Assembly: GCA_007449985.2 (NCBI GenBank)
Contig: VIIQ02000895.1
Coordinates: 434,001 to 498,000, forward strand
DNA: 64,000 nt
Source: Desmodesmus armatus
Taxonomy: Eukaryota > Chlorophyta > Chlorophyceae > Sphaeropleales > Scenedesmaceae
Direction: 5' to 3'
Numbering within the stretch: position 1 is the stretch's first letter; every line of letters begins with the position of its first letter. The position numbers and the translations under genes are program-made. Positions 1 through 12,205 of this stretch are shown here, piece after piece. The notes under the pieces are model-generated. The model was not told the DNA's origin. It saw nothing but the letters and a program-made list of their open reading frames with translations, and did no database searches.

Positions 1-348
1 GGTATGCTTGCAGCAGGTATGCTTCCTCGCGGTATGCTTGCAGCCGTGTGCTGGTGCTGTGCTGGTGCCTGGTGCATCCACCTGAGCCAGATACTTGAGC
101 CAAGCAACCTAGCTGCGCACACAACCTACCCAGCAGCCATGACGAAGGGAACAGCAGCAAACAAACTAGAGACCCGCCTCAAGCAGCCTGCTTACCTCCT
201 GCCTCTGTGTCTCCCACAGGCATTGCTGCATACGCCCTGCACGATGTCAGCAGCTGCCTGAGCAAGTCCAGGGCACTCTGTGCTGCCATGGTGTAGCGCA
301 CCATCATGTCCCCTGTGGACTTGTCAACACAGCGCACCTGCAGTCGGG

Positions 349-380
<32 letters not shown>

Positions 381-2346
381 CACACACACACACACACAGT
401 TACTCTACCACTGCTGGCACAATGGCTACCGCAGCAGACGCAGGTCATGAATGTGCATACACGCAACCATTGCATGCAGCCGCTACCTTCTCTTTGTCAA
501 CAACCTCCCATGCCGTTGCACTGCACCACACACTGCATTCCACAGCCACCCCTCCCACCTGTCCAGTGTATGGCAGCGCCTCACTCTTGACAGCCCTCCT
601 GTTGCTGTCCCAGTATGCCCCTGCAGTGCTGACCACGCCAGCCAACGCAGCTGTCAGCGCAGGCAGCTGCTGAAACAGCACGTCCTGGCTGAGGCAGGAG
701 CACATGAGCTGCAGGCAGTGCACAGCCACGCGGATCACACGCCCCCTGAGCGCCTCGCGCTCACTGCTGCCGGCCCTGATTGGCTCTGCCAGCACGCCGG
801 ACAGCAAGGTGAGCAGCAGCTGCATGCCAAAGCCGCCAACCAGGGGCAGACTGGGCGCTGCTGGGCTCAGGAGAAGGGTGCGCCAGCAGCGCAGCACACG
901 CAGCGCTGCGTGGAGCACATCCTGCTCTGCCGCAGCGCAACGGCCGGGCAGCAACAGCAGCTGGCGCGCTGCGGCGGCCTCCTTCAGGACCTTCTGCTGC
1001 GCTGCGAGGGTGCTGCTGCTGCTGCCGTAGCTGCCGCGCAGCTCTGTGATGCAGTGGAACAGCCGCTCCTGCAGGAAGGTCAGCACGGGGCGCGACAGCA
1101 GCTGCTCCCGCACGGCAGCCACTGATGGCTCCACTGCTGCAGAGAAGGCTGCTGCAAGGTCCAAGGGCTGCACAGGGTCTTCTTCCTCAGCCCTGATGGA
1201 TGCTGCCAGCATGCTGCTTGGCAGGGGCTGGCCTGGCTGGATGCACAGGGTTGCAGGGATGATGGAGATTCCTGTACCTGACAGGAACAGTGCCAGGGAC
1301 AGGAGGCTCCAGCCAGCCGCCTGGCAGCTTGCCTGCACCTGAGCAGACTGCTGCTGCTCCGGCTGCATGACAACTGGGAGCAGCAGCAGCACCTCTGCTG
1401 CCACAGGCAAGAGCTGAGTGGCGCAGAGAGAAGAGACCAGCTGCTGCCGGAGCTCGTCCAGACCTGTTTGTGCATCTGTGGCTGTGACCAGCAAGCCATA
1501 GATGCAGGTGAAGGCTGCCACGCAGGCTGGTGCGCACTGGAAGCTGTGACCGGCATCCGCTGTCTGCGCTGCTAGCGCTGCGTGCTGCTTGAGCTGGTGC
1601 AGGTAGGCCACCTGGGCTTCCATGACTGCAGGAGAGGCCAGCTGCATCAGCACCATGGCGGGGTCATGGCTGCGGGTGCAAGCCCTGATCAGCACAGAGG
1701 TCAGGACAGCCAGTGTGCTGAACACGTCCTGCAGCAGCTGCTGCACAGCTTCCCAGCTGGGGTGCAGGGCAGCAGGTGCTGTGGCTGCCAAGCTGGCAGT
1801 GGCTGCTTCGCCCGCTGCAGGGTCGCTGCGTTCTGCAACTGCCACCTCTGCATCTGTGTTGGCCTGTGCTGGAGCTTGACCTGGTGCTGGCCAGGCGGCA
1901 TTGAGCTGGCAGGACACCAGCAGCTGCTGCAGCAGGTCTGGCAGACCCACATCAACCAGCCGCTTGCTGGTTTCAAGGGGCAGACGGAGTGTCTGGTCTG
2001 CTACAGCTGACAGGAGGCCTTGAAGTTTGCCGACTGCATCACTGGCGCGCTGGATGCTGCCCTGTATCTTGCTGTCAGAGGAGGAGGTTGTGGGAGGGTT
2101 GCTGGAGGCAGCAGCAGCTGGTGGGCTCACTGCCAGGATCACTGATCTGAGGCATGACTTGAGGCTGGCGACGGCTGCAACAATCTCCCGATGCGTGTGG
2201 CTGTGCATGCAACCAACAACAGACACCAGTCAGTCTGGGCAACAGTAGAACTTGCTACTGTACGTGTGCCGTCTGACAAGCGTGACGCGCGGGCCAATGC
2301 AATCCGATTATGAAGGATCTAAAGGGACTCACCTGGCGTCACTCAT
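1..2346 (-). CDS. Unidentified helix-rich protein, 3' part beyond window edge
   Basis: I do not recognise the family. The model is complement(196..337, 559..2200, 2333..2346), continuing beyond position 1. The tiny first exon ends at a GTGAGT donor and supplies Met-Ser-Asp-Ala; splicing it to 2200 keeps frame (phase 2). The 559 donor (GTGGGA) and 337 acceptor join in phase 0, and the exon ending at 196 has a GTAAGC donor. About 599 residues are visible. They are mostly Leu/Ala-rich amphipathic helices with Ala/Ser and Gln low-complexity linkers, as in alpha-solenoid (HEAT/ARM-like) proteins, but I see no diagnostic motif. No transmembrane segment or signal peptide is evident. The start could lie further upstream, because the frame stays open to about 2550. 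Being a real gene is fairly sure; its function is unknown. Confidence 0.6.
338..558. repeat. GGCACA/CA microsatellite inside an intron
   Basis: The intron between the 559 and 337 exon ends of the left-edge gene holds about five GGCACA-type units followed by a (CA)n run (about 350-398). It is a simple repeat with no visible gene content. Confidence 0.8.
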
Positions 2347-4241
2347 GCAGCCCCCGGGGCCCTCCAGCAGTCCAGAAGTCTCCGCTACTGGGAGTAGTAC
2401 TTTGGAGGCTACGGGTTGCGACGGGATGATGAAAGATGTTCCTAGGCCAATGAAAGCAGACAGGACTCGACAGGGAGAGCTGCAGCTGATGATCTCAGTC
2501 GGACTGAGTGTCTGGGGAAAATGTTGAAAATGGCGACCAGGTGAGTCCACACAGCCGGGTGAGTCCGCACAGACTGTGAAGAATCAACGGGCAAGCTAAC
2601 AGCTTTGAGTTCGTCGTTGCAATCGATTCCAGGCAAGCGTTGACCCCAGTCAAACGGCAATATATACCATGGTGGGCAGCGTTTCAAGCAGGCACAAGCG
2701 GTCGCTGTGTCTGAAGGATGTGTGTGCGTCCCAGGGCGATGTCCGGCTCACAAGGCGTTGTGGCCTCCCTAGGGTTGGCCTGGCCACCCTGCTTTTTGCC
2801 TGCTTCTTCTCCCCTTCCTGCAAGGCCCACTGCACATTGGGGCAGGAGCGCTGAGAGATTGAGAGCTGACCACTGATGACCTTTCAAGGAGCTATGTGTT
2901 TTTCCACAAAAGACTGGCTGCTTCTGAAAGCCTGCCCAGGCGTCCCAACCCTTCCCCCTGACCACCCTGGACACCTGGACCCCCCCCCCCCTCCACACCT
3001 TGCCCTAGCATTGCACTTCAAGGTGCAGCTGGCTGGTTGCTACCATAACCCATGCTGCCCTCCCCTTCCATAATCCCAGGTGATATGGAGAGGGAGTGGC
3101 AGCATCCAATCAGCGTTATCATCCCAAGCTTCGGGCGTGAACTTGGAGTACCCTATTGGAGTCTCCAATAGAGTGTCGACGTGACTATGTAGTTTTGCAG
3201 GTTCTGCGGTGCGTCCTGTGGTGATGGCTCATGTTGGTTTTGCAGGGGGTGTCAGCAGGCTGTGGCCGTGACACTTATGAGCTGTACACATATTTCAGGT
3301 GGTGCAGAGTTCAACTTGCAGTGTGCACCTGCTATAAAGAAAGGGTGCAGCTCCACCCACGACCTGCACTGCCTTCTTAGCCGGCAGCCGTCCACATAAG
3401 GGGACCTCAACAAATTCAGATGTTGCAAAGGCTGCACACTGTAATGAAGTGCAGCATATGCTGGTATGATACTGATGTCGAGCATTGTGCTGACGAAAGG
3501 TCAGAGTGTGTGCCTGCGCAGCAGCAGGTCGTGCCTGCCCACACCTTCGCAGCTGCTGCCAGCGAGACCATCGCATACTGTGATGTCCTGCGCTGGGCTG
3601 TACATGCTGGGTTGACCTGTACCCCTGCGACTGACAGGCTGCAACCAGGATGAAAGTGACTGCTTCATTCCATCCACGGCAAACCAGAATTTCACAACAG
3701 TGACAAGGAAGCCACGAATCACAAGATGGTGTTACAATTGACTAGGATGCCTGAGCACTACACTCCACACTGCCTGACCAGGACATGACACTTTGACAAC
3801 AACATCAGATTAACATTCAGATCTTGTTGCGCACAGATCCACCCTTGCCGTTCTCGCCTGCAGTCATGACACACCAGCATAGCCAGGGCAGAAGCAGGGG
3901 CATCGGGTTGCAAGGTTAGCAGTCCAGCCTGGTAAATGCATTGTGTGCCACAGTGTTATGATGTGGTGCATGCAATAAAAACAGGGACATGCAGTACAGT
4001 ACAGTGCATGTACGGGGGACAAGGTCCCAACCTCAGCAGTAGCCAGCAAGCTCATGAGGGTGCACATAAGGCCTGATGCTCGACATAAACCAATCTTTTG
4101 CAGGCCAGGTGTGAGGGATACAAGGTCATGGGGCAACATTGTGTAGCGTGCACCAGCTGCCTTAGATAGCGGCTGGCAGCACTCAACCCCCAACACCCCT
4201 CATCTGTCACGCCCATCACCCATCCTTTGGGATGGACGTGC
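2347..4241. other. Intergenic region between the left-edge gene and psaH
   Basis: I see no supportable gene here. The stretch holds the upstream region of the left-edge gene (about 2350-2650), a poly-C run near 2980-2992, an odd-length 19-nt inverted repeat at 3153-3171 (CTATTGGAG, one central base, then its complement), and probably the psaH 3' UTR towards 4240. Open frames are short and lack family features. Confidence 0.5.
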
Positions 4242-5291
4242 TTACACCTTCGCTGCTGTTGCTGCCATCCCCCCCTGGCCACATCTGTATTGCTACTGCT
4301 GCAAGCCCCACCTGAGGTCTGGGGGCCCACGGTGATGGGCAGCTTGGCGTCCTTTGCACCCTTGAAGCCGAAGGTGGCAATGGCAGCAGTGCCGACTGCA
4401 AGGACAGACAGCGCGTACACAAGAGCAAACATCATCCAAGAACAGGTCTGGGCTGCCTGCATGCCGACTCCTGCACCTGCTGCTGCTGACTCACAACTGC
4501 CATCACCGCCAAAAATCACAGCCAGACCCAACAGCTTCGTTGCAGTGTCGTTGCAATACTACCACAATGCCTGATGACATAGTCCCTCCCGGTGCCTCAA
4601 GACATATACTTCAGAGGGGTCCATTTGCTCCACTGTTGGCTGCTCCCCCCCCCCCCCTTCCCGCCCCCAAGGTGCAGATGCCCCATCGCCCTGCAAGAAA
4701 CACAGGATGCTGCTTGCTACTCACACAGGGCAACGAAGCCGCGCAGGGCCTCGCGGCGCTTCAGGATGTCACCAGCATTGTTGAAGAACTCGTTCTGCAT
4801 GGCGGGGTAGCGCTTGTTGTCGTCCTGGCCATACATGTCCCAGGCGCCTGTGGTGTTCTCCAGGTCCTGCGAGCAGCAGCACCAATTCACCACATGCATC
4901 AATCCACTGCTGACAGGGTAGCCTGCCAAAACATGTCATATGCTGTTCCACCATGTTGCAGACAGCGCTGGGTCTTCTGGATGAGATGTGTTGGTGGGTC
5001 CATGCTGCCTGAGTGTGATGCTGCCTGCTGCACTGCTGCATGTTGACTTACGTTCAGGTCAAAGAATCTGCTGTTCTCGCCATACTTGGCGCAGACCTTC
5101 ACTGCCCTGCACATGGAATAAGCAAACCATGTTGAGTCTGGGCTGTTCTGCTGGTGCTGTGGACTTCATCAGCACTTGCACCGCAGTGCTGCGCCACGCC
5201 TGCCTGACCTGGTGGACCTGGTTGCTGCACGAGGCCTGGTGGCGCTGCGGCCTGCAACCTGGCTGAAGCTGCTGCTGCGGAGAGCTGCCAT
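4242..5291 (-). CDS. PSAH: Photosystem I reaction centre subunit VI (PsaH), chloroplast precursor
   Basis: PsaH is a small thylakoid membrane subunit of photosystem I at the site where mobile LHCII docks during state transitions. Exons are complement(5182..5291, 5052..5106, 4725..4866, then from 4395). Exon 1 encodes an Arg/Ser/Ala-rich transit peptide. Exon 2 gives the mature start AKYGENSRFFDLN. Exon 3 gives ENTTGAWDMYG and the following RREALRGFVAL. Exon 4 gives the hydrophobic segment and the diagnostic FKGAKDAKLPIT with VGPQT. This collinear match to Chlamydomonas-type PsaH is very strong, and phases agree at every junction. The last residues are unresolved: after VGPQTS the frame stays open to 4052, which is too long for PsaH, whereas a short spliced tail could end at TAA 4242-4244 (used here). 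A poly-C run lies in the 4396-4724 intron. Confidence 0.93.
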
Positions 5292-7169
5292 CTCTGCGGG
5301 GTGTGGTGCGAAGCAGGTGTGTGTAAGGGAGATCAGCCTCACGCAGGTGATCTACAAACAGCTTAGCCCTTGCCAATGTGAACCGTTCGGCCTATGGTTG
5401 CTTCTTGTCCAGAAGATGGGGTTTAATCAAACCTCAGGCCTTGAGAGACAGCGTACACTCATCATGTGAGACTCCTGCGTGATAAGAATAGATAACAGTT
5501 GACGTGCAGTATGATGAATGGGGGGGGTGACAGCGCCTTTGCTGATCTGTGATCCAGGCTTAGAAGTCAACAGATGCAGATGAAAAGCTTTTTGAAGTCA
5601 GAATCCAGAAAGGCATGTTGAAAACCCAGCCAACTGCTGCACCGTGTGTTGGGGGCAGAAAGCCAGCCTGGCGCTTAGTGCAGTGACTGCACATCTGCAA
5701 CGCAGCAGGCACGTGGTGTGGCGCCTGTGTGGTGATGTTTGATGCAGTGCTTCAACATGTGGTATTGTAAAACTTCTGATAGCAGGCTCCTTCTGTGTCT
5801 GTTTGACAGGCTACTTATGTTCTAAACCAACTTGTCTACAATTGATGTTTGTGGTGGAGTCAACGAGCATCCGAGGCAGGGGATGTTGGGACTGGCAGCC
5901 CTGATGAACTGTGTTGTAGTAAGATCGCAGAGGCCGAAGCTGCTGCTGATGAACTGTGTGTTGATGGCTGAAAAGGGCTGACAAAGTGCAGCTTTCATGG
6001 CCTAGGTGACCTGCCCATTGCCTGGGTGTTCAGGCTGTGCACATGCGCTTAGCTGAACCAAGTTGGTGGGGATGTGCGTGACAATATGCCTGACACAAGC
6101 AGATATTGTTGGGGTGTGGCAGGAGTGCTGAAAGCTACTGACAGTTTCCCGCAACCTGGTGCACAGGGTCCAGCTTTTGGCTGTATGACTCTTGAGCACA
6201 GCATGCCAGCTGATGTGCAGCATTGGGGCACATCCCTCCCCTCCACTGTAAACCAGACGCACACGAGGAACTGGAATACTCACAATCATCTTACATGTTA
6301 CAGAAAACATTGCCGACTGACAGACTACACTCTGTTCAGCGCGCACAAGAATACATACCACCTTGAGCCACACGACACCAACATTCTTCACGTGCCGCTA
6401 TGCAGCATCACCAACTGCAATGCCTGCAGAGCAGCCCTCAGCACGATGCTGCCGTGCTGTTGGTGCACCAAGCAGACACCACCACAAAGCTCCACGATGC
6501 TGCCGTGCTGTTGCTGCACCAAGCAGACATCACCACCAAGCAGAGGCTTTGCATGGTTGATGAGAGGCAGTCCCCTATTCAGCATCCATGAGTGACCCTA
6601 CAGAAGGCGCGACTGCGATCAACAACACCCACAAGCCAGGAACAGCTACTGACATTGGCTGACGATGTTGGCCGCTGCAAGATGGCACAACATGTCCTGA
6701 TGACCAAGGTTGTTCTGGAGAAGCAGTCACAACTGCCAGCCCGGCCGATCTGGGAAGGCTGCGGAGAGATCAGAGTGACTGCTGCTGCTGATGGTGCAGC
6801 TGCCTGCCTATGCAGCAAGTAGCAACCAGCCATAGCTGCCTCGCAACGGGATGCCAGCTGCGGTAACCTACGCATGCGGACTGCTGCTGCACATGCTTCA
6901 CTTGCTGGTGGGAACCTCCTTTAGCTCCGTGACGACTGCAGGGCAGCAGACAAACGAGGCGCGGTGTGAGAGCCCACCAAAGAAACGGCACCAGCCACAT
7001 ACAGTTAGCCTGTCGGTATGCTTTTGACTGCACGTTCTGTTGCCGCTTCTTGGGCAGCCAATGCACCTGCAATTTAGGGGTACCAAGCCCTCTGCAGTTG
7101 TGCTGCCGCAACAAGCCCTACTCCTACTCCGGCTGCAGGGATAACTGACACTGATGCCAACTCCACGCT
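5292..7169. other. Intergenic: psaH upstream region and 3' flank of the ATP synthase epsilon gene
   Basis: No gene is supported. The right part (about 6200-7169) is C/A-rich on the plus strand, as expected for the 3' UTR of the minus-strand epsilon gene. Two TGTAA motifs (the chlorophyte-type polyadenylation signal) occur on the minus strand near 6291-6303. The open frame at 6074-6595 has no domain and includes a local tandem duplication. Confidence 0.45.
6442..6543. repeat. 51-bp tandem duplication
   Basis: Two adjacent copies (6442-6492 and 6493-6543) both begin CACGATGCTGCCGTGCTGTT and differ at a few bases. They lie in the presumed non-coding region downstream of the epsilon-subunit gene. 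Confidence 0.85.
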
Positions 7170-7361
7170 TCACGCACCTGGCTTGCCCTGCTTGCCCTCA
7201 GCCCACGTGCTGGACCTGAAGTAGATCGTCTGTCGCTGCATGGCCTTGGTCTTGAAAGGCTCTTTCAACACGTTGCGCATCATGTCCGCACAGATGTTGG
7301 CATAGCGCAGGTATGTGAGGCCTGCTGCCCTGTAGAAGGGGCCAGCTGCAGGTTGGCACAT
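7170..7361 (-). CDS. ATP15: Mitochondrial ATP synthase F1 subunit epsilon
   Basis: This is the small epsilon subunit of the mitochondrial F1 sector (the homologue of animal ATP5F1E, not of bacterial or chloroplast epsilon). It sits at the foot of the central stalk with gamma and delta. The 63-residue single-exon product begins MCQPAAGPFYRAAGLTYLRY and contains CADMMRNVLKEPFKT, closely matching the plant pattern (PFWRAAGMTY, then CA-MVRNCLKEPYK) at the same distance from Met. Plant homologues are about 70 residues, so it is complete or nearly so. The last codons (GKPGA, stop) overlap a good donor (CAG then GTGCGTG), so a short extra 3' exon is possible. It lies head-to-head with the first R-SNARE gene, the two ATGs about 360 bp apart. 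Confidence 0.93.
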   Translation of the reverse strand: MCQPAAGPFYRAAGLTYLRYANICADMMRNVLKEPFKTKAMQRQTIYFRSSTWAEGKQGKPGA

Positions 7362-7720
7362 CCTTTGGCCCTACTTCTGCTACTGCTGTGACCAGATCAC
7401 CAAAGCAACAGAGCAAGCAAGGCGTGCGGATGGCGTTGATCCAGCTGCACCTCTACGTTCCAATTGCTTGACTGCTTCCCTCGTCCCGTCCTGTTCGTCT
7501 CGTCGGCCTGAGTCGGTTGGTAGTGTGAGTTAATCAGAGTGTGACTGAACCCCCAGAGGTGGCGTTAGAGGTCGCGTAATCATTTTTCAACGACTTCAAT
7601 TACATGCAAGCCGTCAGACTACCCTTTCCCCACCTTCTCGGAATCAGCCGGTGGTGACCCGAGCCCAGCGCGCGCCTTGCTGTTTGTCTCGTTTCAGCCC
7701 CTCGTTGTCGGAGAATAGGC
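7362..7720. promoter_or_regulatory. Shared upstream region of divergent epsilon and R-SNARE genes
   Basis: These 359 bp separate two start codons pointing away from each other, so both core promoters and 5' UTRs must lie here. No convincing TATA box is visible. The right half carries pyrimidine-rich sequence (7470-7500, 7650-7700). Confidence 0.5.
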
Positions 7721-10359
7721 ATGACAGGCTTGATATACAGCTTTGTTGCCCGGGACCTCAGCGTCCTGGCTGAGTACAGTGCCCTTGCTGGCAACTTCCG
7801 CGCTGTTGCCATAGAGTGCCTGCAAAACTCTCAGATCACAGATGACAAATTCACAGTCACAGCTGATGCCTACACCTTCAACTACATGGTGCACAGTGGC
7901 TACAGTGAGTGGGGAAAGGGGGTCCCACCTTCAGTCAGTGCACCCCAGCTGCTTGACCCACCTGCTGCGCATCGTGCTGAACATGGTTGCCTCGGATGCC
8001 ATTCAACTGCTGTCTTGCAGCCTTCCTGGTGGTAGCTGATGAGGCATACGGCAGGCAGATCCCCTTTGCATTCTTGGAAAGGTTGAGGGATGCCTTCATG
8101 GAGAAGTTTGCTGATCGGGGCCGCACTGCCCCCGAGAACAGCCTCAACAGCTCCTTTGGGTGGGTGCAGATTGTGCCAAGCACTAGACTGAACTGGTCAG
8201 CAGTTGCCTGGCTGCAAGGATTTGGACGAAGCTTTAATAGAGGGGCTGTGTACGGTACCTGCAGGGTACACAGCCCCAGGCAGGCAGCTGATTGACCTGT
8301 GACATGTCTACTGTTTCTCTCTTCTCGTCTTTCAGCTGCACCCAGGCAACAATTGGGTGGGGATTACTTGTGTGCTGGCAGGCATAGCTGCAGTGTCCTG
8401 TGCCGTGCACTGTCTTCTGGTGGATGCATGATGCACCATTTGCTCTGTTGCTCAAAAACATGTCTGGTTGGGATCTGCACCATTGCTGTTCCACATGCCT
8501 GCAGCCCGATCATCAAGCGTCAGATGGAGTACTGCAGGGACCACCCTGACGAGATCAGCAAGATGGTGTCTGTGCAGCGCAAGGTAGGCAGCAACAGCAG
8601 GGCAGAACAACCCTACCATTGCATTACAATCTCCCCAGCATGAGCCCTGCTGGCAGCAATGTGTGCCGTTGAATGGGGCAGTCGGGCAGCAGGGTGCAAC
8701 GCATATTGGCGCCCCAACAGACTTGCTAGGTGAACCTAGCTTGCAGTGTACAGTACTTTTGAAGCCGTGCCACAAGCAACAGCAATGCAGGGCCGCCGGA
8801 TGCAGCACTTGCAGCAGTCATCTTGCACCTGTAGTGTGCGATGAGGTGGCTTCTGCATTGCTGTAGTCGTGCATCGCCGCAGCAAATGTGGACAGTCTGC
8901 TGACGCTGGTGTAATGCACCATGCACATACAGCTGCATCAACCATTGGCACCAGCCCCACCCAGCCGCCGCGCAAGTGATGTTTCTTGTTTTGGTGGCAG
9001 AGGTTTATAAATACATGTCTTTACCTCACCGCTGCTCCTGTTGCTGCCTCTTCGCTCTGCTGCGTGTGCCTCCCTCTCCTTCTCCTCCCTGTGTGTCAGG
9101 TTGACGAGGTGAAGGGCATCATGATGCAGAACGTTGAGCAGGTGCTGGTGCGTGGGGAGCGCCTGGATGTGCTGGTGGACAGGACAGACGACCTGCGGGA
9201 CCAGGTGCGCCTGCAGCATCGCGCATGCTATAATCTGATGTCACACATTGAGCGAGTAGTGACTTGCACAGACAGCCCCCTGTGCAGCAGCCCAATTGCA
9301 CTTCACAGGCACAGGAGGCCCATGCAACACGAGGCAGGCCAGCGTATGCAGCAGTACCTAGCACCGTAGTACAGGGCCAGATGCGGCGGCAAGAAGCACC
9401 ACCCATGTGGCACTGTAGCAAACTGGCACTTTTCCAATTGCAGCAAGCATGGAACTGTAGCAGACGTTGGCGCCTGCAGTACAAGGCTGAACGTGCCAGT
9501 GGGCCTGCGCTGAAAGGTCTGAGGCTTGCGACTCAAAGCCCAGGCCTCTGCTAGGGTGGCTTGTCGGAATGATTGGCCAGCTAGCAAGGCGTCATGGACA
9601 GTATTCACCAAGGCGTGCAAAGGCGCTGGCACGCCTTGCTGACTCTGTGGTGTGCCAGGTATCAAGGCGATGCAGGCAGTGATCTGCATAGTGGTCAGCT
9701 GCGGTCCTTTAACACGCGTGTCTCTTGTCTGCTGGCTGTGTGCAGGCTGCCAAGTTCCAGAGGCAGGGCACCCAGCTGCGCAAGAAGATGTGGTGGCAGA
9801 ACTTCCGCATGCAGGTGAGCAGAAGCGGCGGTCAATACCCTGAAAGGTCACCCTGTCATGTGTGGGTGGTGGGGTGAGCAGCCCCCTGAAATGTACTTAT
9901 ATGATGTGATGTTTATGGCGTCAGCCCTTTGAAAAGCCAATTTTTTGGTTTGTTTGGGTTGACTGAAACAGCTCTTCAACTTGAGCTTCAGGCTTTGAAA
10001 CACATGTGTATGTGTGCGTGCAGGTCATCGTGGTCGGCGTGGTTGTGCTGCTGGCGGTTGTCATCTTCCTGCTGGCATGCTTCACTGGCGGCAAGAACTG
10101 CGTCAGCAAGGGCCACGGCAGCGGAGGCACCCAGACTGCTGAATGGCAGGGCGCCCCCACCCCTGGTGCACCAGCAGGCGGCACCAGCAGCCTGAGCCCT
10201 GGGGAGCCTATTACAACAGCAGAGGTTCCAGCTGGCGCACCTCCTGCGCAGGGTAGCGGCGGCTCCACAGGTGCGGAGTGGCAGGGTGCTCCTACGCCTG
10301 GTGCACCAGCAGGCGGCACCAGCACCCTGACACCAGGCAAGCGCCTCTTCCTGCTGTGA
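7721..10359 (+). CDS. VAMP7-type longin R-SNARE with a C-terminal tail beyond the membrane anchor
   Basis: R-SNAREs sit on vesicles and pair with Q-SNAREs to drive fusion. Six exons: 7721..7904, 8021..8159, 8505..8583, 9100..9204, 9746..9814, 10024..10359 (303 aa, all phases compatible). The longin domain (about 1-115) starts [17 protein letters not shown] and includes [19 protein letters not shown]. The SNARE helix (about 130-190) has the zero-layer Arg in [11 protein letters not shown] (about residue 152). A hydrophobic anchor follows from residue 193 ([20 protein letters not shown]). Unusually, about 85 residues follow the anchor, rich in Gly/Pro/Ala/Ser/Thr and holding two copies of [16 protein letters not shown] 45 residues apart. 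Normal family members stop a few residues after the anchor, as the paralogue at 12206-14019 does. The SNARE assignment is certain; the tail depends on the last exon being read straight through. Confidence 0.93.
10141..10338 (+). repeat. In-frame duplication in the R-SNARE tail
   Basis: Two near-identical segments (from 10141 and from 10276, 135 nt apart) encode [16 protein letters not shown] followed by SLSPG or TLTPG. The period is a multiple of three, and many differences are at third codon positions, which suggests the region is translated. Confidence 0.8.
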
Positions 10360-12205
10360 GGCAGGCATGAGCATAGGGGGTGTGGTGATGGTGCTGTGAG
10401 AGTGCTGCTGTGTGTTGACGTATTATAGTTTCACACAGGTGGCACATGTCATGATGATCAGTTTGACTGGTCATTATGACATGGTGGTCTCTGTGTGGCT
10501 GAGTGGTGTGGTGTGGTTTTGTGGGGTGTGGTGACCATCACCGCACCGCATCAAGCGAGTATATAAGTGTGCAAGTGTCAGCGGCAGGCATGCTGCAGGG
10601 GTTGAAACACACCAGTGCATGCTACAATGGGTTTGTGCATTAGCTTTCCTGCAGCCAGCAGCAGCTTGGCAAGCAGGGTCATGGTTGGTAGTTTTCCTGC
10701 ATGTTGTACATCTCCTCACGATGCTGTGTTGCTGGGGCGTGTGTGGTTGCTATATAGTGTGGGCACGCTGCATATGTCGCCGCACCTCACAGGGGCGTGT
10801 GTTGGGCAGGGCGGCAGAGCATCGTCCAAGGGTTGCTTGATTGCAGCTTGGAGTTGTCATCATATTAGGTTATTGTGCTGTTGGCTGAGCCAAATCTGTG
10901 CTGCTTTCCAAGTCGGGACGGAACTCAATCCTGCACAGTACCAGCAACAGCTGCCATGCTGCTGGTCTGATCAAGTTTCAACCAGGCTGATACCTTTTAG
11001 TCGGGTGTGTGCGGCCTGTGCTGCAGCCCTTGCTTTTTGGTCCGGGCACAGTTCACCACCTGGGGGAGGTGTGTGTTGCATAAATCACTACTGAGCCTGT
11101 TCCGGCAGTTGGCTTCGCCTGATTGCTGTGTATGTGTGGCCAGTTTTTGGGAGTCACCCCCAATCAACAAGAGAGCTACTGGGCTGGCGTCATCTCGTGT
11201 TCAATTCGCTGCAGCGGCAGCGCCAACAGCAGGAGAGATGCGCAGCAGTATGGCACAGCTGCTTGCCGGGGGTGGCACATACTGCATGGCAGCTGTAGTA
11301 CACCTGCAGAGAGCGTTGCACTGATTGTGGCTTTGGCCGAGTCTGGCTCTTGCGCCGGGGTGTGGCATGGTGGGTGATGGTGTGCTTGCCTGCTACCATA
11401 GGGTCTGGCTATGCTAGGCTGTCCTGTATTGCTAGGTAACGTGTGGGTGCACACACATGTAGTTGTCCATTTGGTCATCCGCAGTCACTGAAATGCCTGT
11501 CACCGGGTGTCGCCAGTGAGGATAGGGTGCAGCAAGTGTGGCAGTAGCCCACTGTGCCCTGCCAAGTCATCGCCAAGTCATGGCACGTAGTGCTCACAAA
11601 TCGACTGCAGCCAATCACTTCATCGTCACTGCGGCTGCCACCCAGACTACGAAAGGGACAAGACTGCAGACAGAGGGCCGGGCAGTGCTGTCTGCCTAGT
11701 CTGACTAGTCTGCCCGGCAGTCTGCTACAAGCAAAGAGATCCAGGATGCTTCTTGAACCATGGTGGCTGCTACATTGCCGTAGGTGGTTACTGTTGGGTG
11801 AATTCTTGTTGTTTAGGGTGGCAGTTGACCCCCCCCCCCACACACACACACACACACCCCCCACGGCAGCAGCAAGCACAGCAACCTGCCTTGTTGACCC
11901 CCAGCCGACCCCATCCATTTCTAAATCCAAAAAAACACTGAGGAACAATTGCTGCAACCACAGGGAAGTAGGCTTTTCAAACCAACACACAGCTGCGGCC
12001 TACCAGCGGGGTTCTGGGCGGGTCGTTTGAAGTTCTTTCGGGAGTTTGTTTCCGGAGGTCACACTGTGGCTGAGGCACCTGCGCACGTGCATGACCAGCT
12101 TTGCTGAGCTGTAAATTGAACTGGCTTGAAGGATCGAATCACAGCTTCTATCTGTCTGTCTTAGCCCTCCATCCTATTGTTGTATCAGACAGCCGTAAAC
12201 TCAAC
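10360..12205. other. Region between the tandem R-SNARE genes
   Basis: The left part (10360-11100) is G/T-rich on the plus strand, as expected for a 3' UTR. A poly-C plus (CA)n tract lies at about 11828-11862. Open frames here (for example 10615-11094 and 11475-11990 on the minus strand) show no domain and overlap simple repeats, so I call no gene. Confidence 0.5.

Noticed and set aside
3153..3171. 19-nt inverted repeat as a terminator or operator
   Set aside because: It is isolated in an intergenic region of a eukaryotic genome with no associated gene signal; it may be chance.
4052..4316. Read-through extension of PsaH to 4052
   Set aside because: It would add about 85 residues beyond the normal PsaH end with no similarity. 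A short spliced or early-terminating tail is more likely.
6074..6595. 173-codon plus-strand frame
   Set aside because: It crosses a 51-bp non-coding-type tandem duplication that changes nothing conserved, and lies in the presumed 3' flank of the epsilon gene.
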